Shown here piece by piece: positions 17,726-26,297 of a stretch of 64,000 nt of DNA (the stretch's first letter is position 1; each line of letters opens with the position of its first letter). Origin of the DNA: Gemmatimonadaceae bacterium. Its GTDB lineage: Bacteria > Gemmatimonadota > Gemmatimonadetes > Gemmatimonadales > Gemmatimonadaceae. A model generated the notes under the pieces. That model saw only the letters and a list, made by a program, of their open reading frames with translations. It ran no database searches and was not told where the DNA came from. Both the position numbers and the translations under genes were made by a program. Location of the stretch: positions 1 through 64,000 of the forward strand of contig JALHNZ010000005.1 in NCBI GenBank assembly GCA_022843265.1, written 5' to 3'.

Positions 17726-18826
17726 ATGACGGCCGCCACCAGTCCTCGTTTGGCGCTTGTGCTCGGCGGCGGCGCACTCAAGGGTTTTGCACACATCGGT
17801 GCACTCCGTGCGCTCGCGGAGCAGGGCATTCAGCCGAGCGTGTACGCGGGTTCCAGCATTGGGGCGTTGGTCGCGGCCGCGGCGGCGGGTGGAATGGACG
17901 TGCACACCATGGCCGAGCGAGCGATCGCGCTGCGTCGCAAGGATCTGTTTCGCATCAATCACATGGGCATGCTTATGGACCGCATGCAATCGCGGTCCAT
18001 CTATCTCGAAGCACCGCTGCGCGCACTGTGCGATCACGTGGTGCCGGAAGGCACGTTCGCGGAGCTGCGCACGCCGTTGCTTGTGACGTCGGTTGACATT
18101 GAGCAGGGTATGGAAGTTGTGTGGGGAACGCCCGGCCTGCGTGATGTCAGTGTGCGTGATGCGGTCTATGCATCGTGTGCGCTGCCCGGATTTTTTCCGC
18201 CTGGCATGGTGAATGGGCGCCCGTGCATTGATGGTGGCACCACGGATAATCTGCCCGTCAGTATTGCATCGCTCGGTGTCGACGCGGTGATTGCGATCGA
18301 CGTAGGAATCGGAGACGTGCCGGCCGCGGCAGGCATTGCGCAACAGGGGTTCGCGTCGGTGTATATGCGCGCGGCGACACTCATGATGCACGCACTGCAG
18401 TCCCGCGTGCTGGAACGTTGGCAGGGGCCGCCGATGCTGCTGGTGCGTCCTCGAGTCTCACACATCTCCTGGTTTGGATTTCAGCACACCGCCGAGTTGT
18501 TGCAACTTGGTTACGATGCCATGCGCGAGGCGCTGGGGGATTTTGACAAGGTGCTCGGTGCGCGCGGCGGGATATTTCCACGACGTCGTGTCTCGATCAG
18601 TGTGAACCGCGACGCTTGCGTTGGCTGCGGCCAGTGCGTGGCGCAGGCACCGCACTTGATGGCCATCGACGCCAGTGGCAAGGCGTTCGCCACCACCCCT
18701 AACCTGGAATGGAGCCCGGCCGACGGCTCGTTTGTCCGGCAGTGTCCGACCGGCGCCATTACGGTACGGAGTCGCGAGCGGCAGCTCACGCCGCCATCTG
18801 CACTGGCCCAGGTGGGCGTTGGCTGA
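17726..18826 (+). CDS. Patatin-like phospholipase fused to a C-terminal [4Fe-4S] ferredoxin domain
   Basis: A 366-residue protein. Residues 8-275 are a bacterial patatin (RssA/NTE-like) with oxyanion motif GGGALKG (14-20), nucleophile S44 in GSSIG and D169 in DGGTTDN, so the Ser-Asp dyad is complete. Residues 289-350 form a single-cluster ferredoxin: Cys298, Cys301, Cys304 (CVGCGQC) and Cys340 followed by Pro (CPTGAI). Patatins hydrolyse acyl lipids; a ferredoxin tail is not a normal part of the family. I chose ATG 17726 because the open frame further upstream runs through the opposite-strand regulator gene. It is divergent from the response regulator. Confidence 0.9.
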   Translation: MTAATSPRLALVLGGGALKGFAHIGALRALAEQGIQPSVYAGSSIGALVAAAAAGGMDVHTMAERAIALRRKDLFRINHMGMLMDRMQSRSIYLEAPLRALCDHVVPEGTFAELRTPLLVTSVDIEQGMEVVWGTPGLRDVSVRDAVYASCALPGFFPPGMVNGRPCIDGGTTDNLPVSIASLGVDAVIAIDVGIGDVPAAAGIAQQGFASVYMRAATLMMHALQSRVLERWQGPPMLLVRPRVSHISWFGFQHTAELLQLGYDAMREALGDFDKVLGARGGIFPRRRVSISVNRDACVGCGQCVAQAPHLMAIDASGKAFATTPNLEWSPADGSFVRQCPTGAITVRSRERQLTPPSALAQVGVG

Positions 18827-19006
18827 GCAGTCGCGCGCTCCGTCACGCACGTCGCGGCATCCAGTTGGCCGAGAGTTGCGTCGGGCCACTACATTACACA
18901 TAGCCTCGCCGCGACCGCGGGTTGCCCGGACTGGGCGGTGAGTGGCTCCACTCCGGACGCCGTGACGGACACCCGAAGGGTTCCGCACGCCGTACTCTCG
19001 TGCCTC

Positions 19007-21778
19007 ATGACACATCCCAACTCGTTCGGCAGCCGCGCCTCACTCTCAGTGGGTTCGCGGTCGTACTCGTACTACCGTCTCGGCGCGCTCGAAACGCTCG
19101 ACGGCAATCGCGTCGCCTCCCTTCCCTTCTCGCTCAAGATTCTGCTTGAGAATCTGCTGCGTGGTGAAGACGGCGCCTTCGTGCATCGCAGCGACATTGA
19201 AAGTCTGGCACGCTGGGATGTTACGCGTCCCGTTGACAAGGAAATCGCGTTCCGCACGGCTCGCGTCCTGCTGCAAGACTTTACGGGCGTGCCGTGCGTG
19301 GTGGACCTCGCGGCCATGCGTGATGCGATTGTCAAGCTTGGCGGTGATCCCACGCGCATCAATCCGCTGCAGCCGGTGGATCTGGTCATCGATCACTCCG
19401 TGCAGGTAGACGAATATGGCACCGAGGCTGCGGCGCTCCTGAACGTAGAAAAAGAGTTCGAGCGCAACACCGAGCGCTACGAGTTTCTGAAGTGGGGACA
19501 GCAGGCGCTGAACAACTTCCGCGTCGTGCCGCCGGGCACGGGAATTTGCCATCAGGTGAATCTCGAGTATCTGGCGCACGTCGTCTTCACGATGGCGCAG
19601 GACGGTGAGACCCTCGCGTACTGCGATTCACTCGTCGGCACCGACTCGCACACGACCATGATCAATGGTCTCGGTGTGCTCGGCTGGGGTGTCGGTGGCA
19701 TTGAAGCCGAAGCCGCGATGCTTGGGCAGCCGGTGTCGATGCTGGTGCCGGAAGTGGTGGGGTTCCGTTTGCACGGCAAGCTGCCTGCGGGCGCGACCGC
19801 GACAGATCTCGTGCTCACGTGCGTCGAGATGCTGCGCAAGAAAAAAGTCGTGGGCAAGTTTGTTGAGTTCTACGGACCCGGCATCTCGTCGTTGTCGCTC
19901 GCGGATCGTGCCACGATTGCGAACATGGCACCGGAGTATGGGGCCACGATGGGCTTCTTCCCGGTTGACGCGGAAACGCTCAAGTATCTCCGTCTCACCG
20001 GCCGCAGCGAAGAACAGGTTGAGCTGGTGGAAGCGTACTGCAAGGCGCAGGGACTGTTCCGCACCGATGATCAACCGGATCCGGAGTTTACGGACACGCT
20101 CGCGCTTGATCTCAGCACCGTTGAGCCGAGCCTTGCGGGACCCAAGCGTCCGCAGGATCGTGTGCCGCTCTCGGCATCCAAGAAGATGTTTCGCGAAGCA
20201 TTGGCGCAGCAGTTGGCGTCGCAGCTCACGCCCGCTGTGGCGGCGGCGAAACCGGCACCCGGTAGTGCCGAAGCGAGCATGGTTGCAGAAGGTGCACCGG
20301 TCGACACCGTTGATTCCGGCGTTGCGTGTTCGTATCGCGACGAACAGTTCACGATGAATCACGGCCATGTGGTGATTGCCGCAATCACGTCGTGCACGAA
20401 CACGTCGAACCCGAGCGTGATGCTGGCCGCGGGACTGCTTGCGCAGAAGGCCGTGGCGCAGGGATTGCGCAGCAAGCCGTGGGTGAAGACGTCGCTCGCG
20501 CCAGGCTCCAAGGTGGTGACCGAATATTTCAACAAAGCCGGCGTCACACCAGCGCTAGATGCACTCGGCTTCAACACCGTGGGCTACGGCTGCACCACCT
20601 GCATTGGCAACTCGGGTCCGCTGCCGGAGCCGATTACCGATGCGATTGAGGCGGGCAAACTCAACGTGGCCGCGGTGCTTTCGGGCAACCGTAACTTTGA
20701 AGGCCGTGTGAATCCGCTTACGCGCTTCAATTATCTGGCATCACCGCCACTGGTTGTTGCGTACGCACTCGCGGGTCGCATGGACATTGACTTTGCCACC
20801 GAGCCGCTCGGTGTTGGTGCCAACGGTCCGGTGTTCTTGCGCGATGTGTGGCCAAGCGCGCAGGAGGTACAGGATACGATTCTGACCAGTGTGAAGCGCG
20901 AGCAGTTCACGGAGCAGTACGCCAATGTGTTTGACGGAGACGCACTGTGGCAGCAGATCAATGCGCCGAGCAGCGATCGGTACACGTGGAGCGAATCTTC
21001 CACGTACGTACAGCATCCGCCGTACTTTGAAGGCATGACGATGACGCCACCCGGTGTACAGCCAATCGCTGGCGCGCGCGTGATTGGCATGTACGGCGAC
21101 TCGATTACCACCGATCACATCTCGCCCGCAGGTGCCATCGCTGGAGCGTCGCCCGCGGGTAAGTGGTTGCAGTCGCAGGGTGTGGAGCGCGCCGATTTTA
21201 ACTCATACGGTTCGCGTCGCGGTAATCATGAAGTGATGATGCGTGGCACGCTCGCGAACATCCGGCTTAAGAATGAGCTCGCGCCGGGCAAGGAAGGCTG
21301 GTGGACGGCGACGACGCCTGGCGGTGACGCCGTGGCGCTGTACGACGCGGCCATGGAGTGGCAGGCGGCGGGCACACCGCTCATGATCATTGCAGGCAAA
21401 GAGTACGGCACCGGTTCGTCGCGCGACTGGGCGGCCAAAGGTGTGGCGCTGCTCGGCGTGCGCGCGGTGATTGCCGAGTCGTTCGAGCGTATTCACCGTT
21501 CGAATCTGGTGGGCATGGGTGTGCTGCCGCTTGAGTTTACCGATGGGCAGACGCGGCAGACCTTGGGATTGACCGGCTTTGAGTCGTTCACGATTGCGGG
21601 ACTTGATGCGTCACTCACGCATCGCGCCACGTTAACGGTGCACGCAACGCGTGGTGATGGATCGGTGGCCACGTTCAACGTGCGCTGCCGCATTGATACG
21701 CCCGAGGAACTGCAGTACTACGCACACGGTGGCATTCTGCACTACGTGCTGCGTCAGTTGGCTTCACACAAGGTGTGA
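19007..21778 (+). CDS. acnA: Aconitate hydratase A
   Basis: A 923-residue monomeric aconitase of the AcnA/IRP family, interconverting citrate and isocitrate in the TCA cycle through a [4Fe-4S] cluster. Cluster cysteines lie in [11 protein letters not shown] and [12 protein letters not shown]. The substrate-site segments [21 protein letters not shown] and the swivel domain ([13 protein letters not shown]) are intact. The ATG at 19007 matches the family N-terminus ([13 protein letters not shown]). Its stop is overlapped by the start of the lipid-kinase gene. The 180 bases before it show no clear promoter. Confidence 0.97.
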   Translation: MTHPNSFGSRASLSVGSRSYSYYRLGALETLDGNRVASLPFSLKILLENLLRGEDGAFVHRSDIESLARWDVTRPVDKEIAFRTARVLLQDFTGVPCVVDLAAMRDAIVKLGGDPTRINPLQPVDLVIDHSVQVDEYGTEAAALLNVEKEFERNTERYEFLKWGQQALNNFRVVPPGTGICHQVNLEYLAHVVFTMAQDGETLAYCDSLVGTDSHTTMINGLGVLGWGVGGIEAEAAMLGQPVSMLVPEVVGFRLHGKLPAGATATDLVLTCVEMLRKKKVVGKFVEFYGPGISSLSLADRATIANMAPEYGATMGFFPVDAETLKYLRLTGRSEEQVELVEAYCKAQGLFRTDDQPDPEFTDTLALDLSTVEPSLAGPKRPQDRVPLSASKKMFREALAQQLASQLTPAVAAAKPAPGSAEASMVAEGAPVDTVDSGVACSYRDEQFTMNHGHVVIAAITSCTNTSNPSVMLAAGLLAQKAVAQGLRSKPWVKTSLAPGSKVVTEYFNKAGVTPALDALGFNTVGYGCTTCIGNSGPLPEPITDAIEAGKLNVAAVLSGNRNFEGRVNPLTRFNYLASPPLVVAYALAGRMDIDFATEPLGVGANGPVFLRDVWPSAQEVQDTILTSVKREQFTEQYANVFDGDALWQQINAPSSDRYTWSESSTYVQHPPYFEGMTMTPPGVQPIAGARVIGMYGDSITTDHISPAGAIAGASPAGKWLQSQGVERADFNSYGSRRGNHEVMMRGTLANIRLKNELAPGKEGWWTATTPGGDAVALYDAAMEWQAAGTPLMIIAGKEYGTGSSRDWAAKGVALLGVRAVIAESFERIHRSNLVGMGVLPLEFTDGQTRQTLGLTGFESFTIAGLDASLTHRATLTVHATRGDGSVATFNVRCRIDTPEELQYYAHGGILHYVLRQLASHKV

Positions 21779-22707
21779 CACTGAGCGCACCGGTTCGACT
21801 GCTGGTGAATCCGGCGGCGGGGCGCGGTCGCGCGCTCCGCCGTCTGGAAACGGCCCAACATGCGCTCGCGCGTGTTGGGCCGTTTGATGTGGTGACCACG
21901 CGGAGCGCGGGTGATGAATCGCGGCTTGCGCGCGACGCAGTGGCTGATGGGGTGAGCACGCTTGTTGTGCTCGGCGGTGATGGTACGATTTCGCGCGTTG
22001 CGGCAGCACTGGTCGAGAGCGGTGGTGATACGGCGCTGGCGATTCTCGGTGCGGGTACTGGAAACGATCTGGCGAAGTCGCTGGGCGCGCCGGTGTTTGA
22101 TTATGCGGCGATGGCCGAACGGATTGCCATGCGTGAGGTGCGGCGCATTGATGTGGGCGAAATTGACGGTCGCGTGTTCGTAAACGCGGCGGGCGTTGGG
22201 TTTGATGTGGCGGTGCTGGAGCGCACGCTGAACGCGCGATGGCTACGCGGTGATGTGTTGTACGCCGTGACCGCGCTTGGGCAGTTGTTCAGCTATCGCG
22301 GATTCGCGGCGGAGGTGGACGTGGCCGCCGCCGAGAAATCGGACACACTCGTCGCCGCTGCAGACACCGGAGGGGGGCACGCCACGCGTTGGCTCACGGT
22401 TGTGATTGCGAATGGGCAATGGTTCGGTGGCACGTTTCGCATTGCGCCAGACGCGTCGCTGAGTGACGGGGCGCTGGATCTGGTGGCGATCTCGGATGCA
22501 TCACCGCTGCGACGCGCGCAGTTGTTTGGCGGCGCGCCGTTTGGTCGACATGTGCTGGCGGCGGAGGTGCGGTATGCGCAGCAGCAGCGCGTGACGCTAC
22601 GGTTTGCGGAGCCGCCGTTGTATCAGGCGGATGGGGAGTTGTACAAAGCGAGCGGCGCGGTGCTTGATGTGCGGGTACGGCCGTTGGCGCTCAGTGTGAT
22701 TGCCTAG
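21775..22707 (+). CDS. Diacylglycerol/lipid kinase family protein (DagK/YegS-like)
   Basis: A 310-residue protein of the DAGK catalytic family, ATP-dependent lipid kinases related to DgkB, YegS and BmrU. It has the N-terminal [12 protein letters not shown], the nucleotide-binding [27 protein letters not shown], and the C-terminal beta-sandwich ending [13 protein letters not shown]. Its GTG start overlaps the aconitase stop as GTGA. The acnA-kinase pairing has no obvious metabolic logic. The exact lipid substrate is not readable from sequence. Confidence 0.9.
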   Translation: MTLSAPVRLLVNPAAGRGRALRRLETAQHALARVGPFDVVTTRSAGDESRLARDAVADGVSTLVVLGGDGTISRVAAALVESGGDTALAILGAGTGNDLAKSLGAPVFDYAAMAERIAMREVRRIDVGEIDGRVFVNAAGVGFDVAVLERTLNARWLRGDVLYAVTALGQLFSYRGFAAEVDVAAAEKSDTLVAAADTGGGHATRWLTVVIANGQWFGGTFRIAPDASLSDGALDLVAISDASPLRRAQLFGGAPFGRHVLAAEVRYAQQQRVTLRFAEPPLYQADGELYKASGAVLDVRVRPLALSVIA

Positions 22708-22775
22708 GGCGCTTGGCCGCTGGGCGTTGGATCGGCGTTGGTGCTCGTCGCAAAGTTGGCCTTCGGTGCATGTGA

Positions 22776-22912
22776 AGGGCACCGGAAGACGCGAAGAGCG
22801 CGAAAAACGCGAAGCAGTGCACGTGGCTACAACCCACCTCGTTGAACACGCCGCTCCTCTCAAATTCTTGAGCGGTCGCGTCTTTCGCGCTCTTCGCGTC
22901 TTCCGGTGCCCT
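22776..22912. repeat. Long inverted repeat (37-base arms, 63-base loop)
   Basis: The left arm 22776-22812 and right arm 22876-22912 are reverse complements with one mismatch in 37 bases. The arms begin with AGGGCACCGGAAGACG and continue as 9-base CGCGAA repeats. If transcribed they would form a very stable hairpin; the loop contains a smaller stem (CTCAA/TTGAG near 22859-22872). It may be a miniature repeat element or act as a terminator between the kinase and the convergent NUDIX gene. Confidence 0.85.
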
Positions 22913-23054
22913 CCACCTGCGCCAACGACAACGCTCGCAGGCGGCGCGCGTCACATCGGAAACGGTCGTGTGGTCGATGAAGCGAAGGTGCTCCGCGTGC
23001 CGTGGGAACTGCGGCGGGAAGGACACGAAAGCACGAAGAACACGAAGGAGGGCA

Positions 23055-23110
23055 ACTGCGCCGGCAGCGCCGAGCACGCAAACCAGCGCCATTTGGCGCA
23101 CTTGTTTGGT
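23055..23110 (-). pseudogene. Decayed partial copy of the NUDIX gene 3' end
   Basis: On the minus strand this stretch reads NKCAKWRWFACSALPAQL, closely matching HKCAEWRWFAWSELPEPL near the C-terminus of the intact NUDIX protein encoded at 23136-23549. At DNA level a run of 17 bases (CACGCAAACCAGCGCCA) is identical in the two copies (about 23077 and 23203) and the similarity continues beyond it. The copy then runs straight into the 9-base CACGAA repeat block where the real gene continues to its stop. It is a truncated tandem duplicate. Confidence 0.7.
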
Positions 23111-23135
23111 GCTTGGCTCAACAGCGCACGAACGT

Positions 23136-23549
23136 TCATGGCACGAATCCTGTGGCCCGCAACGTCGCGAGCGGTTGAAAGAGCGGCTCCGGAAGCTCTG
23201 ACCACGCAAACCAGCGCCACTCGGCGCACTTGTGTGGTTCGAGAACCTGCGGCGTTCCTTCAGCGTCACGCATGATGGTAAAGAGCGTGACGTAGTGCAG
23301 CGATTCTGCCGAGAACACCGTGTTCACGTACGGCCCGAGCGCGACCGTGTTGGCCACCAGACCAGCTTCTTCACGCAGTTCGCGCGCGGCGCATTGCTCG
23401 ATTGATTCGCCAAACTCGAGATGTCCGCCAGGAGGCGCCCAGCTATCGGCACCGTGCGCGCCGAGGCGGCGGCCGAGCAGGATGCGCGCGTCACGCACCA
23501 CGAGGGCACCAACACCGACGCGCGGCAGGAGTACAGTCATAACGCTCAT
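23136..23549 (-). CDS. NUDIX hydrolase, NUDT15/MTH2-like
   Basis: A 137-residue (or 134 from ATG 23540) NUDIX pyrophosphohydrolase. The NUDIX box is intact: GGHLEFGESIEQCAARELREEAGL fits GX5EX7REUXEEXGU. The flanks (RVGVGALVVRDARILLGRR, HYVTLFTIM, EPHKCAEWRWFAWSELPEPLFQPLATL) resemble the NUDT15 group, which hydrolyses nucleoside triphosphates including oxidised or modified ones. ATG 23549 or ATG 23540 are both plausible starts. A decayed duplicate of its 3' end lies immediately downstream in its own transcription direction. Confidence 0.9.
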   Translation of the reverse strand: MSVMTVLLPRVGVGALVVRDARILLGRRLGAHGADSWAPPGGHLEFGESIEQCAARELREEAGLVANTVALGPYVNTVFSAESLHYVTLFTIMRDAEGTPQVLEPHKCAEWRWFAWSELPEPLFQPLATLRATGFVP

Positions 23550-23600
23550 GATACGACTTCGATCGCGCACTCTCAATCACGGTTGCGTACTACCTGATTC

Positions 23601-23632
23601 TTGACAATATTTAGAAGCTATGCTGGTAAATA
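23601..23632 (+). promoter_or_regulatory. Possible promoter upstream of sulP
   Basis: A consensus -35 TTGACA stands at 23601-23606 in an AT-rich patch unusual for this window. The best -10 candidates (TGGTAAAT, 23624-23631) are poor. It lies about 190 bases before the SulP start, in the 245-base gap between divergent genes that otherwise shows no gene. Confidence 0.25.
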
Positions 23633-23821
23633 CGTCAGTTTTTGAAGCCGCGCGCACCCTGTCGCGCCCCACGCCGCCCTGAATTCGCGGCCGCCGCACC
23701 GAACGCTGTTAGAGCGTCGGTGCCGCTCAGCGCCCCTCGGCGCCCCTACTTCATATCCGCGTTTACGATGACACCCGGCGACTGATCGGGACTGATCGTC
23801 GCGTGCAGATCCGTATTGCTT

Positions 23822-25303
23822 ATGGCCCTGAAAACAATCCGCCTCGATTGGTTCTCCAACGTACGCAACGACCTGCTGGCTGGTCTCGTGGTCGCACTCG
23901 CGCTGATCCCTGAGGCAATCGCGTTCTCCATTATCGCCGGCGTTGATCCGAAGGTTGGTCTGTACGCGTCGTTCATGATCGCCACCGTCATCGCCTTCGT
24001 TGGTGGTCGACCCGGCATGATCTCCGCGGCGACCGGCGCCATGGCGTTGCTCATGGTCACGCTCGTCAAGAATCACGGGCTAGAGTATTTGCTGGCCGCA
24101 ACGGTGCTAACGGGTGTACTGCAAATCATCGCGGGTTGGCTGCGCCTTGGCTCGCTCATGCGATTCGTATCGCGCTCTGTCATTACCGGATTTGTAAATG
24201 CACTCGCCATACTGATTTTTCTCGCGCAGATCCCCGAGATCGCACTCGCGAACACGATCGGATTGGGCATGATCGCTGGCGGGCTCGGCATCATCTACCT
24301 GTTTCCGTACCTCACCAAATCCATTCCTTCACCGCTTGTGTGCATTGTGGCGCTGAGCGGCATCGCCATATGGCTTGGGCTTGACGTACGCACGGTGGGC
24401 GACATGGGCGCACTGCCAGACAGTTTGCCGTTCTTCGCCTGGCCCAACGTGCCGCTCACGTGGGAAACACTGCAGATCATTCTGCCAGTCTCACTCACGC
24501 TGACGGCCGTTGGTTTGCTCGAATCCATGATGACGGCAACGATCGTCGATGATTTGACCGACACGAGCAGCAACAAGAATCGCGAGTGTCAGGGGCAAGG
24601 CATCGCCAACATTGCGGCGGGCCTCGTGGGTGGCATGGCGGGCTGCGCGATGATCGGTCAATCGGTGATCAACGTGAAGTCCGGTGGGCGCGGTCGCCTC
24701 TCAACGTTGGCGGCCGGCGTATTGCTGCTCACCATGATCCTGTTGCTCGGCGACTGGGTCGCACGCATTCCCATGGCCGCGCTCGTGGCCGTGATGATCA
24801 TGGTCTCGATCGGCACCTTCAGTTGGTCCTCGGTGACCGGACTGCGTACGCATCCGATGAGCTCCAGCATCGTGATGGTATCGACCGTCATCGTGGTGGT
24901 TGCCACGCATGACCTGGCCAAGGGCGTGCTGGTTGGTGTACTGCTGAGTGGCTTCTTCTTTGCCAACAAAGTGGGCAAGCTGCTGTATGTTGGCACGTCA
25001 ACGACCGACGAAGGTCGCGCCCGCGAGTATCAGGTGGTGGGACAGGTATTCTTCGCTTCCGCCGATCGTTTCATTGCGTCCTTTGATTACAAAGAAGTGA
25101 TTGAGCGCGTTCGTATTGACGTATCGCGCGCGCATTTCTGGGACATCACGGCAATCAACGCGCTCGACAAAGTGGTGGTCAAATTCCGCCGTGAAGGCAC
25201 CGATGTTGAAGTCCTCGGAATGAATCAAGCGAGCGCCACGATGGTGGACCGATTCGCGCTGCACGACAAAAGCGACGGCGTTGAACTGCTGGGGGCACAC
25301 TGA
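23822..25303 (+). CDS. SulP family anion transporter with C-terminal STAS domain
   Basis: A 493-residue permease of the SLC26/SulP family (sulfate, bicarbonate or other anions). About 10-12 hydrophobic helices run from residue 18 to about 400. The SulP signature area reads [27 protein letters not shown], and the anion-site region [25 protein letters not shown] is present. A STAS domain follows ([31 protein letters not shown]). ATG 23822 is used. It is followed after two bases by a universal stress protein gene, a frequent partnership suggesting bicarbonate-type or stress-linked regulation. A carbonic anhydrase is encoded 34 kb away. Confidence 0.93.
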   Translation: MALKTIRLDWFSNVRNDLLAGLVVALALIPEAIAFSIIAGVDPKVGLYASFMIATVIAFVGGRPGMISAATGAMALLMVTLVKNHGLEYLLAATVLTGVLQIIAGWLRLGSLMRFVSRSVITGFVNALAILIFLAQIPEIALANTIGLGMIAGGLGIIYLFPYLTKSIPSPLVCIVALSGIAIWLGLDVRTVGDMGALPDSLPFFAWPNVPLTWETLQIILPVSLTLTAVGLLESMMTATIVDDLTDTSSNKNRECQGQGIANIAAGLVGGMAGCAMIGQSVINVKSGGRGRLSTLAAGVLLLTMILLLGDWVARIPMAALVAVMIMVSIGTFSWSSVTGLRTHPMSSSIVMVSTVIVVVATHDLAKGVLVGVLLSGFFFANKVGKLLYVGTSTTDEGRAREYQVVGQVFFASADRFIASFDYKEVIERVRIDVSRAHFWDITAINALDKVVVKFRREGTDVEVLGMNQASATMVDRFALHDKSDGVELLGAH

Positions 25304-25305
25304 CC

Positions 25306-26181
25306 ATGGCTGATCTCATTCATCACGACAAGCGTGTACTGGCGTGCGTGGACCAATCGCGCTTCGCCGAGTTTGTCGCCGACTACGCGGCGTGGGCTGC
25401 ACAGGGATTGCAGTTGCCGCTTGAGTTTCTCTACATCCTGGATCGACATCAGGAAACGGCAACAGGTGCGGATCACAGCGGATCGCTTGGACTGGAGCCC
25501 CAGGAAGCGTTGCTCGAACAGCTGGTCGCCGCTGAGTCTGCGCGCGCCAAATCGGTGTGTGAAGCCGGTCGCATCTTTCTCTCGGGACTGCGAGATCGCG
25601 CTATCGCGCGCGGTATCGAGAACCCGAGCATTCGTCAGCGCTACGGCGAGCTTGAAGACACGCTGGTGGAGCAGGAGCAGAGTGTGGAGCTATTCGTCCT
25701 CGGCCGGCGCGGTGAAGCCGCTGAGACAACGGGGCGCGACCTTGGGCGCAATCTCGAACGCATGGTGCGCGCGTTGCGCAAACCGATCCTGGCGGTCACT
25801 GAAGCGTTTGAGCGACCAGAACGCGCCATGATCGCCTTCGACGGCGGTGCGGTGACGCGCCGTGGCATTGAACTGATTGCGAACAGCCCGCTGCTGCGCG
25901 GCCTCGCGTGCGACATCGTGATGTCTGGTGAGGTATCCCGCAGTGGAACCGATCAGCTGGAAAAGGCGCGCCAGCGATTGTCAGACGAGGGCATGACCGT
26001 GGAATCGTTGATGCTACCCGGGGATCCGGAACGCGAAATTGCGAAGGCGATCCGGGACCGCGGTACGCACTTGCTCATCATGGGCGCGTACAGCCACACG
26101 CCGCTGCGGCGGCTGTTCCGTGGCAGTCGAACATCAGATTTGTTGCGCGCGTCGACCATTCCAACGCTGCTATTGCGCTAA
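25306..26181 (+). CDS. Universal stress protein, tandem UspA domains
   Basis: A 291-residue protein with two Usp folds (about residues 8-145 and 152-291). Each shows the beta-strand start (VLACVDQSRFAEFV; AMIAFDGGAVTRRG) and ends with a nucleotide-loop-like region. The second reads IMGAYSHTPLRRLFRGSRTSDLL, close to the G-2X-G-9X-G(S/T) ATP motif but with Ser in place of the second Gly, so ATP binding is uncertain. It is encoded two bases after the SulP gene and probably modulates that transporter. Confidence 0.88.
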   Translation: MADLIHHDKRVLACVDQSRFAEFVADYAAWAAQGLQLPLEFLYILDRHQETATGADHSGSLGLEPQEALLEQLVAAESARAKSVCEAGRIFLSGLRDRAIARGIENPSIRQRYGELEDTLVEQEQSVELFVLGRRGEAAETTGRDLGRNLERMVRALRKPILAVTEAFERPERAMIAFDGGAVTRRGIELIANSPLLRGLACDIVMSGEVSRSGTDQLEKARQRLSDEGMTVESLMLPGDPEREIAKAIRDRGTHLLIMGAYSHTPLRRLFRGSRTSDLLRASTIPTLLLR

Positions 26182-26202
26182 ACAACGAGAGTTACCGCAC
26201 AA

Positions 26203-26249
26203 ACAACGCGTCGCACTGAGGCCAGTGAAGCCACGATGCGACGCGTTGT
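26203..26249. terminator. Stem-loop between convergent genes (likely bidirectional terminator)
   Basis: A perfect 13-base inverted repeat (ACAACGCGTCGCA at 26203-26215, complement at 26237-26249) with a 21-base loop lies between the converging UspA and barrel genes. No T-run follows on either strand, so termination strength is uncertain. Confidence 0.55.
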
Positions 26250-26297
26250 GATGTGGGCACCGCCTGCGACGCGTACCGCCGCAGACGTCACCAGGCT

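Larger units (their letters stand above)
22708..23135. repeat. Gene-free region built of 9-base repeats, an inverted repeat and a NUDIX gene remnant
   Basis: These 428 bases hold no credible intact gene. There are three blocks of a 9-base unit of the form (R)NC(G/A)CGAAR: at about 22785-22812, its inverted copy at about 22876-22903, and a direct block at 23021-23048 reading GACACGAAA GCACGAAGA ACACGAAGG. Adjacent to the last block lies a decayed copy of the neighbouring NUDIX gene end. Short open frames here translate to FVFFVLS-type repeats and are not believed to be genes. Confidence 0.75.

Noticed and set aside
22700-23275. Open frames of 190 codons on both strands in the repeat region
   Set aside because: They consist of translated 9-base repeats (FVFFVLS/SARKARSA-like) and of antisense or remnant NUDIX sequence.
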